This document shows positions 51,544-60,328 of a stretch of 64,000 bases of DNA, one piece after another. The stretch lies in assembly GCA_905233275.1 (NCBI GenBank), contig CAJODR010000009.1, positions 62,001-126,000 on the forward strand, given 5' to 3'. Numbering within the stretch: position 1 is the first letter of the stretch; each line of letters starts with the position of its first letter. The notes beneath the pieces were generated by a model. The model did no database searches. It worked only from the letters and a program-made list of their open reading frames with translations, and was not told where the DNA came from. Source of the DNA: an uncultured Bacteroidales bacterium. GTDB lineage: Bacteria > Bacteroidota > Bacteroidia > Bacteroidales > UBA932. Position numbers and translations under genes: made by a program.

Positions 51544-51567
51544 GACTATAATCACCTTTTGATACAG
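51519..51567. repeat. 11-bp perfect inverted repeat at the left repeat
   Basis: CTGTATCAAAA (51519-51529) and TTTTGATACAG (51557-51567), with a 27-nt gap. The left arm is shared with the fumarase leader; the right arm exists only here. Confidence 0.7.
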
Positions 51568-51574
51568 CTCTGAT
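51530..51574 (+). pseudogene. Fumarase N-terminal stub
   Basis: ATG at 51530 reads MPDFKDYNHLLIQL and stops at 51572-51574. The first five residues equal those of the intact fumarase at 57566. It is a broken copy of the gene start, left by a duplication or recombination event. Confidence 0.7.
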
Positions 51575-51729
51575 ATCTATCCCTAATTAGATGCTGGCCG
51601 TTACCTCTTTCAAGGTGGCGGCCTCGTTCACTCCATGCATCTCGCAATGCCTTTCCTCTAACGACATCCAACGATTATGATAATTGGAAGAAAAGTCCTA
51701 TCTTTACGGTATAATCTATACTTCAGTCT
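51575..51729. other. Non-coding stretch before the helicase gene
   Basis: Nothing coding is visible. A TATCTTTA at 51699-51706 is a near match to the -7 element, but no -33 TTG lies at 20 nt. Confidence 0.4.
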
Positions 51730-54700
51730 ATGTCTTTATGGGACAGATTTAGGAGACAAGCAGTGAGCGCTCCTGATGAAACCGTAAAATACGCAATTGT
51801 TGACGCAGAGGTTGGAATCACGGATCATAAGGTCCATGATATCGGTGCATTGCGTTTTGACGGGGCCTATTTTCACAAGGCATCCAAACAAGAACTTAAA
51901 GTATTTTTAAAAGGGGCCGACTACATTTGCGGCCACAACATAGTCCACCACGACGCCAAGTACCTTTTTGAGGAAGGGAATCCAAGAGGTATTCTTGTCG
52001 ATACCCTGTATCTGTCTCCCTTGCTGTTCCCGGAAAGACCATATCACCGACTGGTTAAAGATGATAAGCTCATTACAGAGCAGATGAACAACCCAATTAA
52101 CGACTGTGAAAAAGCCCGCGACCTTTTATGGGATGAAATAACTAGATGGAATTATCTGTCCCCTCAATTGCAACAGCTGTATTCATCCCTGCTTAGTAAG
52201 CAAATAGAGTTTGATGGTTTCCTGAAGATGGTCAAAGCACCTTCACCCGACTTAAGGAAACTCCCCGGACAGATTCGTGTTCTCTACGAAGGCATAATTT
52301 GCTCACATGCCGATATCGAATCCATCATCGCCAGGTGGCCGGTTGCGCTGGCCTATGCCCTGGCTGTAATTGCGACTGATGACGAAAGATCCAATACTCC
52401 GGCCTGGGTTATTCGAAACTATCCCGAAATTGCTTCTATCCTAAGATTGCTTCGCCACACGCGATGTCCTGAAGGTTGCCCCTATTGCAACGCAGAGTTG
52501 GATGTTCACTTAAAGCTTAAGCATTTCTTTGGTTACGACTCCTTCCGTCTTTTCGAAGGGGAGAATCTCCAGGAGAGGGCCGCACAGGCAGCTGTCGATG
52601 GCAGATCCCTGCTTGCTATTTTCCCCACAGGTGGAGGAAAATCCCTTACCTTCCAATTGCCCGCACTTATGCAGGGACATGCCGTCAAAGGGCTGACGGT
52701 TGTCATATCGCCTCTCCAGTCACTGATGAAGGATCAGGTTGACAATCTATCGGCAAAAGGTATTACAGACGCTGTCACAATTAACGGCCTTCTGGACCCC
52801 ATATCCCGATCTCTGGCCATTGAACAGGTGGTCGGCGGAGAAGCATCGCTCCTGTACATTGCTCCTGAAATGCTTCGTTCCCGCACCATAGAAAGGATAT
52901 TGCTCTCCCGCAATGTCGTTCGTTTCGTCATAGATGAAGCACATTGCTTTTCATCCTGGGGACAGGATTTTAGGGTAGATTATTTGTACATCGGCAAGTT
53001 TATCAGCGATTATCAGAAAAGAAAAGGACCCGGAGTACAAATACCTGTTTCCTGTTTTACGGCCACGGCCAAGCAAAAAGTCATTCAGGATATAAGTGAC
53101 TACTTTGAAAGGACCCTGGGTATTCATCTTGAACTCTTTGCCTCCACAGCTACAAGGACCAACCTTCAGTACAGCGTCATCCACTCCGAATCAAACGAAG
53201 ATAAATACCTAAAACTCCGTCAGTTAATCTCGGAATCAGACTGTCCTGCCATTGTCTATGTCGCTCGGACCAAACGTACCCACGAACTTGCGGAAAAGTT
53301 AAGCCGGGACGGCTTCCCCGCCTTGCCTTTCAACGGGAAGATGGATGCGGATGAAAAGATGGCCAATCAAGACTCATTCATGAATGATGAGGTGCGTATC
53401 ATCGTTGCGACATCTGCCTTTGGAATGGGTGTAGACAAAAAGGATGTGGGGCTGGTCATTCATTATGACATTTCAGACTCGCTGGAGAATTATGTTCAGG
53501 AAGCCGGAAGGGCCGGACGAGACCCATCACTGAGCGCTCGCTGCTATGTCCTTTATAGCGACAGCGATCTTGACAAGCATTTTATCTTGCTTAATCAGAC
53601 CAAAGTCAGTATCAGCGAGATACAGCAAGTTTGGAAAGCCGTGAAAGAACTCACCCGTCACCGCTCTCGTGCAGAATGTTCCGCTTTGGAGATAGCCCGC
53701 CGGGCGGGATGGGATGACTCCGTATCAGAGATTGAAACCCGTGTAAGAACGGCCCTTTCCGCTCTTGAAGAAGGCGGCTATATCGAACGTGGTAACAATA
53801 TCCCACATGTCTATGCGACAGGGATTACCGTTGCGAACATGGACGAAGCCCGCGAAATCATTGAAAGTTCCGCGCTGTTTGAGCAGAAAGAGGTGGAACC
53901 GGCAATCCGGATTATCAAATCGCTCATATCCCAGAAGTACATTTCAAAAGCACAGGACGAGGAAGCGGAATCACGTGTGGATTATCTGGCCGATATCCTG
54001 GGCCTTACCAAGTGGGAGGTCGTCTCGTCAGTTGAAAGAATGCGTCAGGAAGGCATTCTTGCCGACAGCAAGGACCTCTCAGCCTTCCTTCAGGACACCG
54101 GAACGTCCCAGAGAAAGACAGACAGCATCTTTGCACGTTTTGCAAAGCTGGAAAGGTATATCCTGGAGCACATCCCAGCCGAAGCACTCAGCATTACCTA
54201 CAAGCAGTTGAATGACGATGCCATGCGTGAAGGTATTGTGTCGGCGACAGAAAAAGATATCCGCACGCTTCTGTACTTCCTGACCGTAAAAGGCTACACT
54301 CGCAGGGATGATTATAATCTGAACCACGTGAAGATTGTCCGACAGGCTGATTTGGACACCGTTCTCGCCCGCTACGAAAAGCGAATCAGGATTTGCCACT
54401 TTGCGATTGACTGGCTCTACGCCCAGGCGGATGAAGCATCAAAGGCCGTACACTTCTCAGAACTTGAGTTGTTAAAGGCCTTCAATGCCCATGAAGCATC
54501 ACTTCTGGAAGGAGGTATAGTTGCGACAATTGCCGATGTGGAAGAAGCGATTCTGTACCTGTCCCGAATAGGAGCATTAAAGTTGGAAGGCGGTTTCCTG
54601 GTCCTGTATAATGCTATGGATATCCGACGAATAAAGGACAACAAGTTCCGATACAAAGTTGAAGACTATGCAAAGCTGAATGAGTTCTATCGGCAGAAAA

Positions 54701-56559
54701 TCCAGCAAATCCACATAGTGGGAGAATATGCCAACCTTATGGTCAAGGATTACGCGTCCGCCCTGCAATATGTCCAAGATTATTTCCAGATGGATTATAA
54801 GGGGTTTATCTCCAAGTATTTCAAGGGAGAGCGTGCACGCGAAATACAGAGGAATATCACTCCTGACAAGTACAGGCAGATCTTCGGAACGCTCTCTGGG
54901 CGTCAGATGGAAATCATTTCCGACAAGGATTCTCACTGCATAGTTGTTGCAGCCGGACCTGGAAGCGGCAAAACGCGGGTTCTGGTACACAAACTTGCAT
55001 CACTCCTGCTTCTGGAAGACGTCAAGCACGAACAACTTCTGATGTTGACCTTTTCCCGTGCTGCTGCAACAGAGTTCAAGCAGCGTCTGATGGATCTCAT
55101 CGGCAATGCCGCCCATTTTGTTGAAATAAAAACTTTCCACTCTTATTGTTTCGACCTGCTTGGAAGAATTGGTAATCTGGAGGATGCCGATGATGTTGTC
55201 CGTCGGGCCACAGAGATGATAAGCATTGGAGAAGTTGAGCCTAACAGAATCAGCAAAACCGTACTGGTAATAGACGAAGCACAGGATATGAGTGCCGATG
55301 AATATGCTCTGGTTCAGGCGCTTATTCAGCAGAACGAGGAGATGCGTGTGATTGCCGTGGGTGATGACGACCAAAACATTTTCGAATTCCGAGGGTCGGA
55401 TTCCAAGTACTTATATGAGCTTACCATGCTGGAAGGCGGCCGTTTTGTGGAGATGACTGAGAATTACCGAAGTTCAAAAGCAGTCGTTGAATACGCAAAT
55501 CACTTCGCGCGAAAAATAAGGGGAAGGCTCAAGCGCAGTCCTATTGTTTCAATGAGCGAAGAGGCAGGACTAGTGACCGTTACGCGTTTTGCGACAGAAT
55601 TCCTATATGAGCCAATATTGAATGATATCTTAGCTGGGCATTCTGAGGGAAAAGCCGGTCTTCTGACCCAGACAAATGAAGAAGCGGTTATTATACTGGC
55701 GATGCTCAGGAGACATGGAATCGACGCCAAATTAATCCAATCTGCGGACGGATTCAACTTCAGTGCACTGGCGGAAGTGAGATATTTCCTGCGGCAGTTG
55801 GATCTGACGGTCAGTACGCCTGTTATTCCGGATGAAAGCTGGTTCGCCGCTAAAGAAAGGACTGTCGCCAAGTATAAGGGAAGCACCAGCCTGGGATATC
55901 TGGAACGCTGCCTCCAGCTATTTGAGAAAACGGTTCGAACAAAATACCACACCGATTTCAAGGAATTTGTGTACGAATCATCAATAGAAGATTTCTGCGA
56001 CACAGAAGGAGCTGGCATTACTGTTTCTACTATTCACAAGTCCAAAGGGAGGGAGTACGATAATGTGTATATGATGGTTTGCGACAGTTTCAAATTGAAT
56101 AATGATCAGCTTCGCCACTATTACGTTGGACTCACACGTGCAAAGAAGAATCTGTATATCTATACAGGCAGTTCCTGCTTTGACGGCGGCCCCTCTTCTG
56201 TTAAGTATCGTTTTGACTCCAGCGAGTATACCATGCCTGGGGAAATCGTCCTCCAACTCACCCACAAGGATGTTGTCTTGAGTTATTTCACCTCCAGGAA
56301 AAAGGCAGTACTAGCACTCAAAGGAGGCGACGAATTGGATTATTCCGATGGTTATCTGTATCTGCACGGGATGCAAAAGGCCGTTGCGAAGTTGTCTGCG
56401 AAGATGCTGGAACGTATGACCATGTGGGAGAGTAAGGGATATATGGTTCATTCTGCATCCGTACGCTTTATTGTTGCCTGGAAGGCCAAGGACGCACCGA
56501 GGGAAGAGACAGAAACTGCTGTATTACTGCCGGAATTGACGCTCAAGAAGACTCAATAA
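51730..56559 (+). CDS. DEDD exonuclease-RecQ-UvrD triple-fusion helicase
   Basis: A 1609-residue protein. Residues about 18-135 resemble a DEDD 3'-5' exonuclease (Asp25 and Glu27 in IVDAEVG, Asp75 in GHNIVHHD, Asp124). A small Cys cluster (CPEGCPYC) precedes a RecQ SF2 helicase with Walker A FPTGGGKS (298-305), DEAH at 402-405 and SAFGMGVDKK...QEAGRAGRD. A helical/winged RQC-like middle follows (about 640-1040). A UvrD SF1 helicase comes next: GPGSGKT at 1076-1082, DEAQD at 1182-1186, VGDDDQNIFEFRG, STIHKSKGREYDNVY and VGLTRAKKNLY. Exonuclease plus RecQ recalls WRN; the added UvrD motor is unusual. It probably acts on DNA in repair or phage defence. Confidence 0.88.
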   Translation: MSLWDRFRRQAVSAPDETVKYAIVDAEVGITDHKVHDIGALRFDGAYFHKASKQELKVFLKGADYICGHNIVHHDAKYLFEEGNPRGILVDTLYLSPLLFPERPYHRLVKDDKLITEQMNNPINDCEKARDLLWDEITRWNYLSPQLQQLYSSLLSKQIEFDGFLKMVKAPSPDLRKLPGQIRVLYEGIICSHADIESIIARWPVALAYALAVIATDDERSNTPAWVIRNYPEIASILRLLRHTRCPEGCPYCNAELDVHLKLKHFFGYDSFRLFEGENLQERAAQAAVDGRSLLAIFPTGGGKSLTFQLPALMQGHAVKGLTVVISPLQSLMKDQVDNLSAKGITDAVTINGLLDPISRSLAIEQVVGGEASLLYIAPEMLRSRTIERILLSRNVVRFVIDEAHCFSSWGQDFRVDYLYIGKFISDYQKRKGPGVQIPVSCFTATAKQKVIQDISDYFERTLGIHLELFASTATRTNLQYSVIHSESNEDKYLKLRQLISESDCPAIVYVARTKRTHELAEKLSRDGFPALPFNGKMDADEKMANQDSFMNDEVRIIVATSAFGMGVDKKDVGLVIHYDISDSLENYVQEAGRAGRDPSLSARCYVLYSDSDLDKHFILLNQTKVSISEIQQVWKAVKELTRHRSRAECSALEIARRAGWDDSVSEIETRVRTALSALEEGGYIERGNNIPHVYATGITVANMDEAREIIESSALFEQKEVEPAIRIIKSLISQKYISKAQDEEAESRVDYLADILGLTKWEVVSSVERMRQEGILADSKDLSAFLQDTGTSQRKTDSIFARFAKLERYILEHIPAEALSITYKQLNDDAMREGIVSATEKDIRTLLYFLTVKGYTRRDDYNLNHVKIVRQADLDTVLARYEKRIRICHFAIDWLYAQADEASKAVHFSELELLKAFNAHEASLLEGGIVATIADVEEAILYLSRIGALKLEGGFLVLYNAMDIRRIKDNKFRYKVEDYAKLNEFYRQKIQQIHIVGEYANLMVKDYASALQYVQDYFQMDYKGFISKYFKGERAREIQRNITPDKYRQIFGTLSGRQMEIISDKDSHCIVVAAGPGSGKTRVLVHKLASLLLLEDVKHEQLLMLTFSRAAATEFKQRLMDLIGNAAHFVEIKTFHSYCFDLLGRIGNLEDADDVVRRATEMISIGEVEPNRISKTVLVIDEAQDMSADEYALVQALIQQNEEMRVIAVGDDDQNIFEFRGSDSKYLYELTMLEGGRFVEMTENYRSSKAVVEYANHFARKIRGRLKRSPIVSMSEEAGLVTVTRFATEFLYEPILNDILAGHSEGKAGLLTQTNEEAVIILAMLRRHGIDAKLIQSADGFNFSALAEVRYFLRQLDLTVSTPVIPDESWFAAKERTVAKYKGSTSLGYLERCLQLFEKTVRTKYHTDFKEFVYESSIEDFCDTEGAGITVSTIHKSKGREYDNVYMMVCDSFKLNNDQLRHYYVGLTRAKKNLYIYTGSSCFDGGPSSVKYRFDSSEYTMPGEIVLQLTHKDVVLSYFTSRKKAVLALKGGDELDYSDGYLYLHGMQKAVAKLSAKMLERMTMWESKGYMVHSASVRFIVAWKAKDAPREETETAVLLPELTLKKTQ

Positions 56560-56584
56560 ACCATCAAATCATAAGGGAAGCCAA

Positions 56585-56620
56585 CGGCTGCAAAAGGTTC
56601 GTGGGCTTCCAGATGAGACC
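56585..56620. terminator. Weak hairpin between the convergent helicase and Abi genes
   Basis: GGAAGCC pairs with GGCTTCC across a loop of about 20 nt in the 69-bp convergent gap. No T run follows, so termination function is uncertain. Confidence 0.3.
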
Positions 56621-56628
56621 TCACGCTA

Positions 56629-57315
56629 TCAAAAGATAAACTTCCACCAGCCGTACCAGCTGCGCTTTATTGACATGACAACTTTATCGAAGCGCTCCAC
56701 AGTCTTTATCCATAACGGCATGGTTGGGTTTATCCAACTGCAAACCTCTAGAATGGACTGATGCAACTCTTCCAGCCGTGACAGGCTCCAGCTGATGGAT
56801 TCGTTGTGGAATACCCGGTTCCGGAGGTCTCGAACCTCATTGAGAGGAGCCGATACATATTTGCGCTGCCGCTTTGACTTGGGCATATGCGGGAATGCTT
56901 TACGCAAATCTTTCCATAGAAAACGTTCATACTTAGCATTGAATAGAAGCACCCAGAATCCCATAGTCAGTTCACCGTTAATCTTGTCTGCTGTCACAAC
57001 CTCCCCTCGTTTGACAATATGTTGCTTCGCCACATCTATTTGGCTGTCTAAAGCCTTCAAGGCGGGAACAGTAGCAAAGAAATTGTGCCAGTCTTTACGT
57101 CCTGTCATCCTCTCCAGTTCCCGGATAAGCGAATTCCTTAGAGCCACCTCGTAAATGGAAAGAGACGGAAGCAGGGCCTCTGCTAACTGAATGTTTTGAC
57201 GGTAATGCCGTAGCGCCTTCTTTTTATCACCGGAATAACGGTCATAATATGGCTTCATTCTAGCCGATGAGAACGAATTATCGAAAAAAGTTTTGTCGAA
57301 AACGTTTTTTTTCAT
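56629..57315 (-). CDS. Abi_2/AbiF-family HEPN protein (abortive-infection type)
   Basis: A 228-residue protein; the ATG at 57315 is chosen as the beginning of the family similarity. Diagnostic blocks are HYRQNIQLAEALLPSLSIYEVALRNSLIREL, NGELTMGFWVLLFNAKYERFLWKDLRKAFP and LNEVRDLRNRVFHNE. The RNRVFH segment is the HEPN RNase motif (R-x4-H). Abi_2 proteins (AbiD/AbiF) stop growth after phage infection and are known to travel with a structured RNA upstream. Here a 118-nt leader with nested hairpins precedes the ATG. The gene converges on the helicase gene with a 69-bp gap. Confidence 0.85.
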   Translation of the reverse strand: MKKNVFDKTFFDNSFSSARMKPYYDRYSGDKKKALRHYRQNIQLAEALLPSLSIYEVALRNSLIRELERMTGRKDWHNFFATVPALKALDSQIDVAKQHIVKRGEVVTADKINGELTMGFWVLLFNAKYERFLWKDLRKAFPHMPKSKRQRKYVSAPLNEVRDLRNRVFHNESISWSLSRLEELHQSILEVCSWINPTMPLWIKTVERFDKVVMSIKRSWYGWWKFIF

Positions 57316-57331
57316 ATTTTTGTAGTGCAGT

Positions 57332-57377
57332 CCCGGTAGTTCCTCTCCCAGACTTATGTGCTGGTGATGAATCCGGG
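57332..57377 (-). ncRNA. Structured leader RNA of the Abi gene
   Basis: On the minus strand CCCGG (57373-57377) pairs with CCGGG (57332-57336). Inside it CCAG (57361-57364) pairs with CTGG (57348-57351) over a 9-nt loop. The hairpin ends 16 nt before the Abi ATG. Abi_2/AbiF genes are known to be preceded by structured RNAs, so this is a candidate antitoxin RNA or leader. Pairing was done by hand and not tested by covariation. Confidence 0.45.
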
Positions 57378-57439
57378 TTTTTTCTTTTATACCCATTCTA
57401 TCATACAAGACGTCCAAGATGCAGACGACGCTACGAGCG

Positions 57440-57447
57440 CAAAGATA
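57440..57447 (-). promoter_or_regulatory. -7 element of the Abi leader/gene
   Basis: TATCTTTG on the minus strand, about 125 nt before the Abi ATG, leaving room for a leader RNA. No -33 TTG lies at 20 nt. Confidence 0.5.
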
Positions 57448-57472
57448 CGGAAAAGTTGCGTTATGAAATGCC

Positions 57473-57497
57473 ATGCTGGTAAAGATTTACCAAGCAT
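57473..57497. repeat. Palindrome at the island/fumarase boundary
   Basis: ATGC-TGGTAAA-GA-TTTACCA-A-GCAT, an inverted repeat with one unpaired base. It abuts the right direct repeat and ends 9 nt before the fumarase -33 element, so it may be an operator or a hairpin end. Confidence 0.55.
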
Positions 57498-57499
57498 TT

Positions 57500-57580
57500 C
57501 AAAAGATTTGCGAAGGTCACGTAGATTGGTTAAATTTGTAGAATAGAAAACAAACTGTATCAAAAATGCCTGATTTCAAA
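57500..57580 (+). repeat. Right direct repeat: fumarase promoter and start
   Basis: The copy attached to the intact gene, matching 51464-51543 from CAAAAGATTTGCGAAGGTC to GCCTGATTTCAAA. Confidence 0.85.
57507..57538 (+). promoter_or_regulatory. Promoter of the fumarase gene
   Basis: A -33 TTTG (57507-57510), a 20-nt spacer and a -7 TAAATTTG (57531-57538), 27 nt before the ATG at 57566. Confidence 0.78.
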
Positions 57581-59182
57581 TACGCACCGATGTTCCAGAC
57601 CGGTCCTGATACGACCGAGTATTATCTTTTGTCAAAAGAGGGTGTCTCAGTAAGCACATTTGAAGGTCACGAGATGCTGAAAGTCACGCCGGAAGCCCTT
57701 ACGCTGCTTTCCAGGGCTGCATTCAGGGACGTTAACTTCCTCCTGCGCCGCGAGCACAACGAGCAGGTCGCTAAGATTCTCTCCGATCCGGAGGCTTCGG
57801 ACAATGACAAGTATGTCGCGCTGATGTTTCTCCGCAACGCCGAAGTGGCTGCGAAGGGCAAGTTGCCGTTCTGCCAGGACACCGGCACCGCCATTATCCA
57901 TGGAGAAAAGGGACAGCAGGTCTGGACAGGATTCGACGACAAGGAGGCTCTGTCGCGCGGCGTATTCGAGACTTATACCACGGAGAATCTCCGCTACAGC
58001 CAGAATGCGCCCTTGACGATGTACAAGGAGATCAACACCAAGTGCAATCTCCCCGCGCAGATCGACATCGATGCTGAGGAGGGGATGGAATATAAGTTCC
58101 TATGCGTAGTCAAGGGCGGCGGATCGGCCAATAAGAGTTACCTCTATCAAATGACCAAGGCGGTGCTCAATCCCGACACGCTGGTGCCATTCCTCGTAGA
58201 GAAGATGAAGACTCTCGGCACAGCGGCCTGCCCTCCGTATCATATCTCATTCGTCATCGGCGGTACTTCAGCGGAGAAAAACCTTCTCACCGTCAAGCTC
58301 GCTTCTACACATTATTATGATAATCTCCCGACGACGGGCGATGAGACCGGACGTGCATTCCGCGATGTGGAGCTTGAGGAGAAAGTGTACGAGGAGGCTT
58401 GCAAAATCGGCCTTGGAGCGCAGTTCGGAGGCAAATACTTCGCCCACGACATTCGCATCATCCGCCTTCCGAGGCACGGTGCGAGTTGCCCTATCGGACT
58501 TGGAGTCAGTTGCTCCGCAGACCGCAACATCAAAGCCAAGATCGACCGCAACGGTATCTGGATTGAAAAGCTTGACGACAATCCCGCACGCCTCATTCCC
58601 GAGGCTCTCCGCCAGCCCGGAGAGGCCGGTGGCGTCAAGATTGACATCGACCGTCCGATGCCGGAGATTCTCGCGGAGCTGACCAAGTATCCGGTCTCCA
58701 CGCGTCTCAGCCTCAGCGGCACCATCATTGTCGCCCGCGACATCGCTCACGCCCGCCTTAAGGAAAGGGTTGACGCAGGCGAGGATCTTCCTGCCTATTT
58801 CAAGGACCATCCTGTATTCTATGCCGGCCCTGCGAAGACTCCGGAAGGAATGCCCTGCGGCTCCATGGGACCGACCACGGCCCAGCGCATGGATCCGTAC
58901 GTGGATCTCTTCCAGTCAAAGGGCGGCAGCATGGTCATGATTGCCAAAGGAAACCGCACCCAGCAGGTCACCGATGCGTGCAAAAAGCACGGCGGATTTT
59001 ATCTGGGCTCGATCGGCGGTCCCGCAGCAGTCCTTTCTTCGGACTCCATCAAGTCGATAGAGTGCGTAGAATACCCGGACCTCGGGATGGAAGCCATCTG
59101 GAAGATCCGGGTAGAAGATTTTCCTGCTTTTATCCTCGTTGACGACAAGGGCAACGATTTCTTCAAGCAGCTCGGACTGTAG
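57566..59182 (+). CDS. fumA: Class I fumarate hydratase (4Fe-4S)
   Basis: A 538-residue class I fumarase, the single-polypeptide form. The alpha-like half has [33 protein letters not shown] and [19 protein letters not shown]; the beta-like half has [54 protein letters not shown] and [10 protein letters not shown]. Conserved cysteines hold an oxygen-labile cluster, fitting an anaerobe. It interconverts fumarate and malate in the branched TCA/succinate route. The start is fixed by the promoter and by the duplicate copy of its first codons upstream. Confidence 0.95.
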   Translation: MPDFKYAPMFQTGPDTTEYYLLSKEGVSVSTFEGHEMLKVTPEALTLLSRAAFRDVNFLLRREHNEQVAKILSDPEASDNDKYVALMFLRNAEVAAKGKLPFCQDTGTAIIHGEKGQQVWTGFDDKEALSRGVFETYTTENLRYSQNAPLTMYKEINTKCNLPAQIDIDAEEGMEYKFLCVVKGGGSANKSYLYQMTKAVLNPDTLVPFLVEKMKTLGTAACPPYHISFVIGGTSAEKNLLTVKLASTHYYDNLPTTGDETGRAFRDVELEEKVYEEACKIGLGAQFGGKYFAHDIRIIRLPRHGASCPIGLGVSCSADRNIKAKIDRNGIWIEKLDDNPARLIPEALRQPGEAGGVKIDIDRPMPEILAELTKYPVSTRLSLSGTIIVARDIAHARLKERVDAGEDLPAYFKDHPVFYAGPAKTPEGMPCGSMGPTTAQRMDPYVDLFQSKGGSMVMIAKGNRTQQVTDACKKHGGFYLGSIGGPAAVLSSDSIKSIECVEYPDLGMEAIWKIRVEDFPAFILVDDKGNDFFKQLGL

Positions 59183-59187
59183 GGATT

Positions 59188-60324
59188 CTATTTCCCCAAT
59201 AGCAGTTTGATAATCTTTTGGGCGACCTCGTCGTTGCCCTGGATTCCCATGAAATCCTGGGAATGGGGGCCGTACGCAAAGATCGGAACGGGTGATGGGG
59301 TGTGCCAGTCACTGACGAAAAGACCATTCACATTGCCTTTTGCGGGATCACCGCCCGTAAGGGTGGCACCGCCTGTCTCATGGTCTGCCGAGATGATGAC
59401 GAGAGTCTCGCCGTCTTCGTCGGCAAAGCGGATGGCCTCTTCGATAGCCTGGTCGAAATCAAGCATTTCGAGTACCATTGAGTCATAGACATTGGCGTGG
59501 GAAGCCTTGTCGATGCGGGCTCCTTCGATCATGATGAAAAAGCCTTTGCGGCGTGCGCAACGCTCCTTCAGGAAACGGAGGGCATAGCGGGTCGTCGTCG
59601 GGAGGTAATCAGTGCGACCATCCTTGATATAACCGCTCTGGACTGCCGTAGGAAGATATCCGAGGCGTTCCGCGCTGGCTGCAACGGGATCGTTAAGGTC
59701 CTTTACGACAGTGAAATTCTCCATGATCGCGGCCCTGGTTTCAGCGCTCTGTGCAGCGAATTGCTCCTGGCTGCCGGCGCTCCAGAACGTGAGCTTGCTG
59801 GAGGGAAGGTCACCCCAGATTTCTGCGGTCATACCGCGGTTTTTCTGATGGGCGAAGAATGATGCCGGCGTGGCTCCGTTAAGATCGTCGGTGGACAGGA
59901 CGCCGGAGATGATGCCCTTTTCAGAAACGATTTCGGGAATGTTGGGAGCGGGATTGCCGTCAGCGTCAAGTCCTACAGTGTAATTCTTGGTCTTGATACC
60001 GCAGGCGTAGGCGGTGCCGGAGGCTGCTGAATCTGTCGTGAAATCGTCGGCAGACTGGGTGGTGACCCATCCCCAGGCCTTGAGGTTGGTAACGGTCAGC
60101 TTGCCGCCGTTGGCGTAATAACCGGAAGCGATCTGGCCGAGGCCGGTGCCGTCGCCGATCATCAGGATAATGTTCTTGGGGGCCTTCTTGGATCCGTCGC
60201 TACGGAATGTCGGCTGGTAGGTTTCATGCTGGGGAGCATTCTCGATTTCGCCCTTCACTATCTTCTGGGCGAATGAGGACGTGCAGATGAGCACGGCCGC
60301 TGCGGTGACAAGGATTCTTTTCAT
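59188..60324 (-). CDS. Alkaline phosphatase (PhoA type)
   Basis: A 378-residue periplasmic enzyme (signal MKRILVTAAAVLICTSSFAQ). Metal and catalytic blocks: LMIGDGTGLGQIASG (first Asp), the nucleophile Ser in TTDSAASGTAYACG, FIMIEGARIDKASHAN (Glu, Asp, His), IISADHETGG (Asp, His) and SDWHTPSPVPIFAYGP (last His). It releases phosphate from organic esters. It is somewhat short for the family but keeps all blocks. It lies 4 bp after the acyl-CoA dehydrogenase gene on the same strand, so it may be the tail of the etf operon. Confidence 0.92.
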   Translation of the reverse strand: MKRILVTAAAVLICTSSFAQKIVKGEIENAPQHETYQPTFRSDGSKKAPKNIILMIGDGTGLGQIASGYYANGGKLTVTNLKAWGWVTTQSADDFTTDSAASGTAYACGIKTKNYTVGLDADGNPAPNIPEIVSEKGIISGVLSTDDLNGATPASFFAHQKNRGMTAEIWGDLPSSKLTFWSAGSQEQFAAQSAETRAAIMENFTVVKDLNDPVAASAERLGYLPTAVQSGYIKDGRTDYLPTTTRYALRFLKERCARRKGFFIMIEGARIDKASHANVYDSMVLEMLDFDQAIEEAIRFADEDGETLVIISADHETGGATLTGGDPAKGNVNGLFVSDWHTPSPVPIFAYGPHSQDFMGIQGNDEVAQKIIKLLLGK

Positions 60325-60328
60325 ATAA

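Larger units (their letters stand above)
50144..57499. other. Accessory (defence-type) region upstream of fumarase
   Basis: It contains, in order, a chimeric ATPase/HTH gene, a minus-strand small RNA, a partial copy of the fumarase promoter and start, a giant exonuclease-RecQ-UvrD helicase and an Abi-type HEPN gene. By eye these genes are more AT-rich and use different codons than the core genes on either side. No integrase, transposase or att site is seen. The 51464-51543 and 57500-57580 repeats bound the helicase and Abi genes. A defence island is inferred from gene types. Confidence 0.55.

Noticed and set aside
50144..57565. Integrase, transposase or tRNA attachment site for the island
   Set aside because: No recombinase motifs or tRNA-derived repeat were found; mobility is inferred only from the flanking duplication and gene content.
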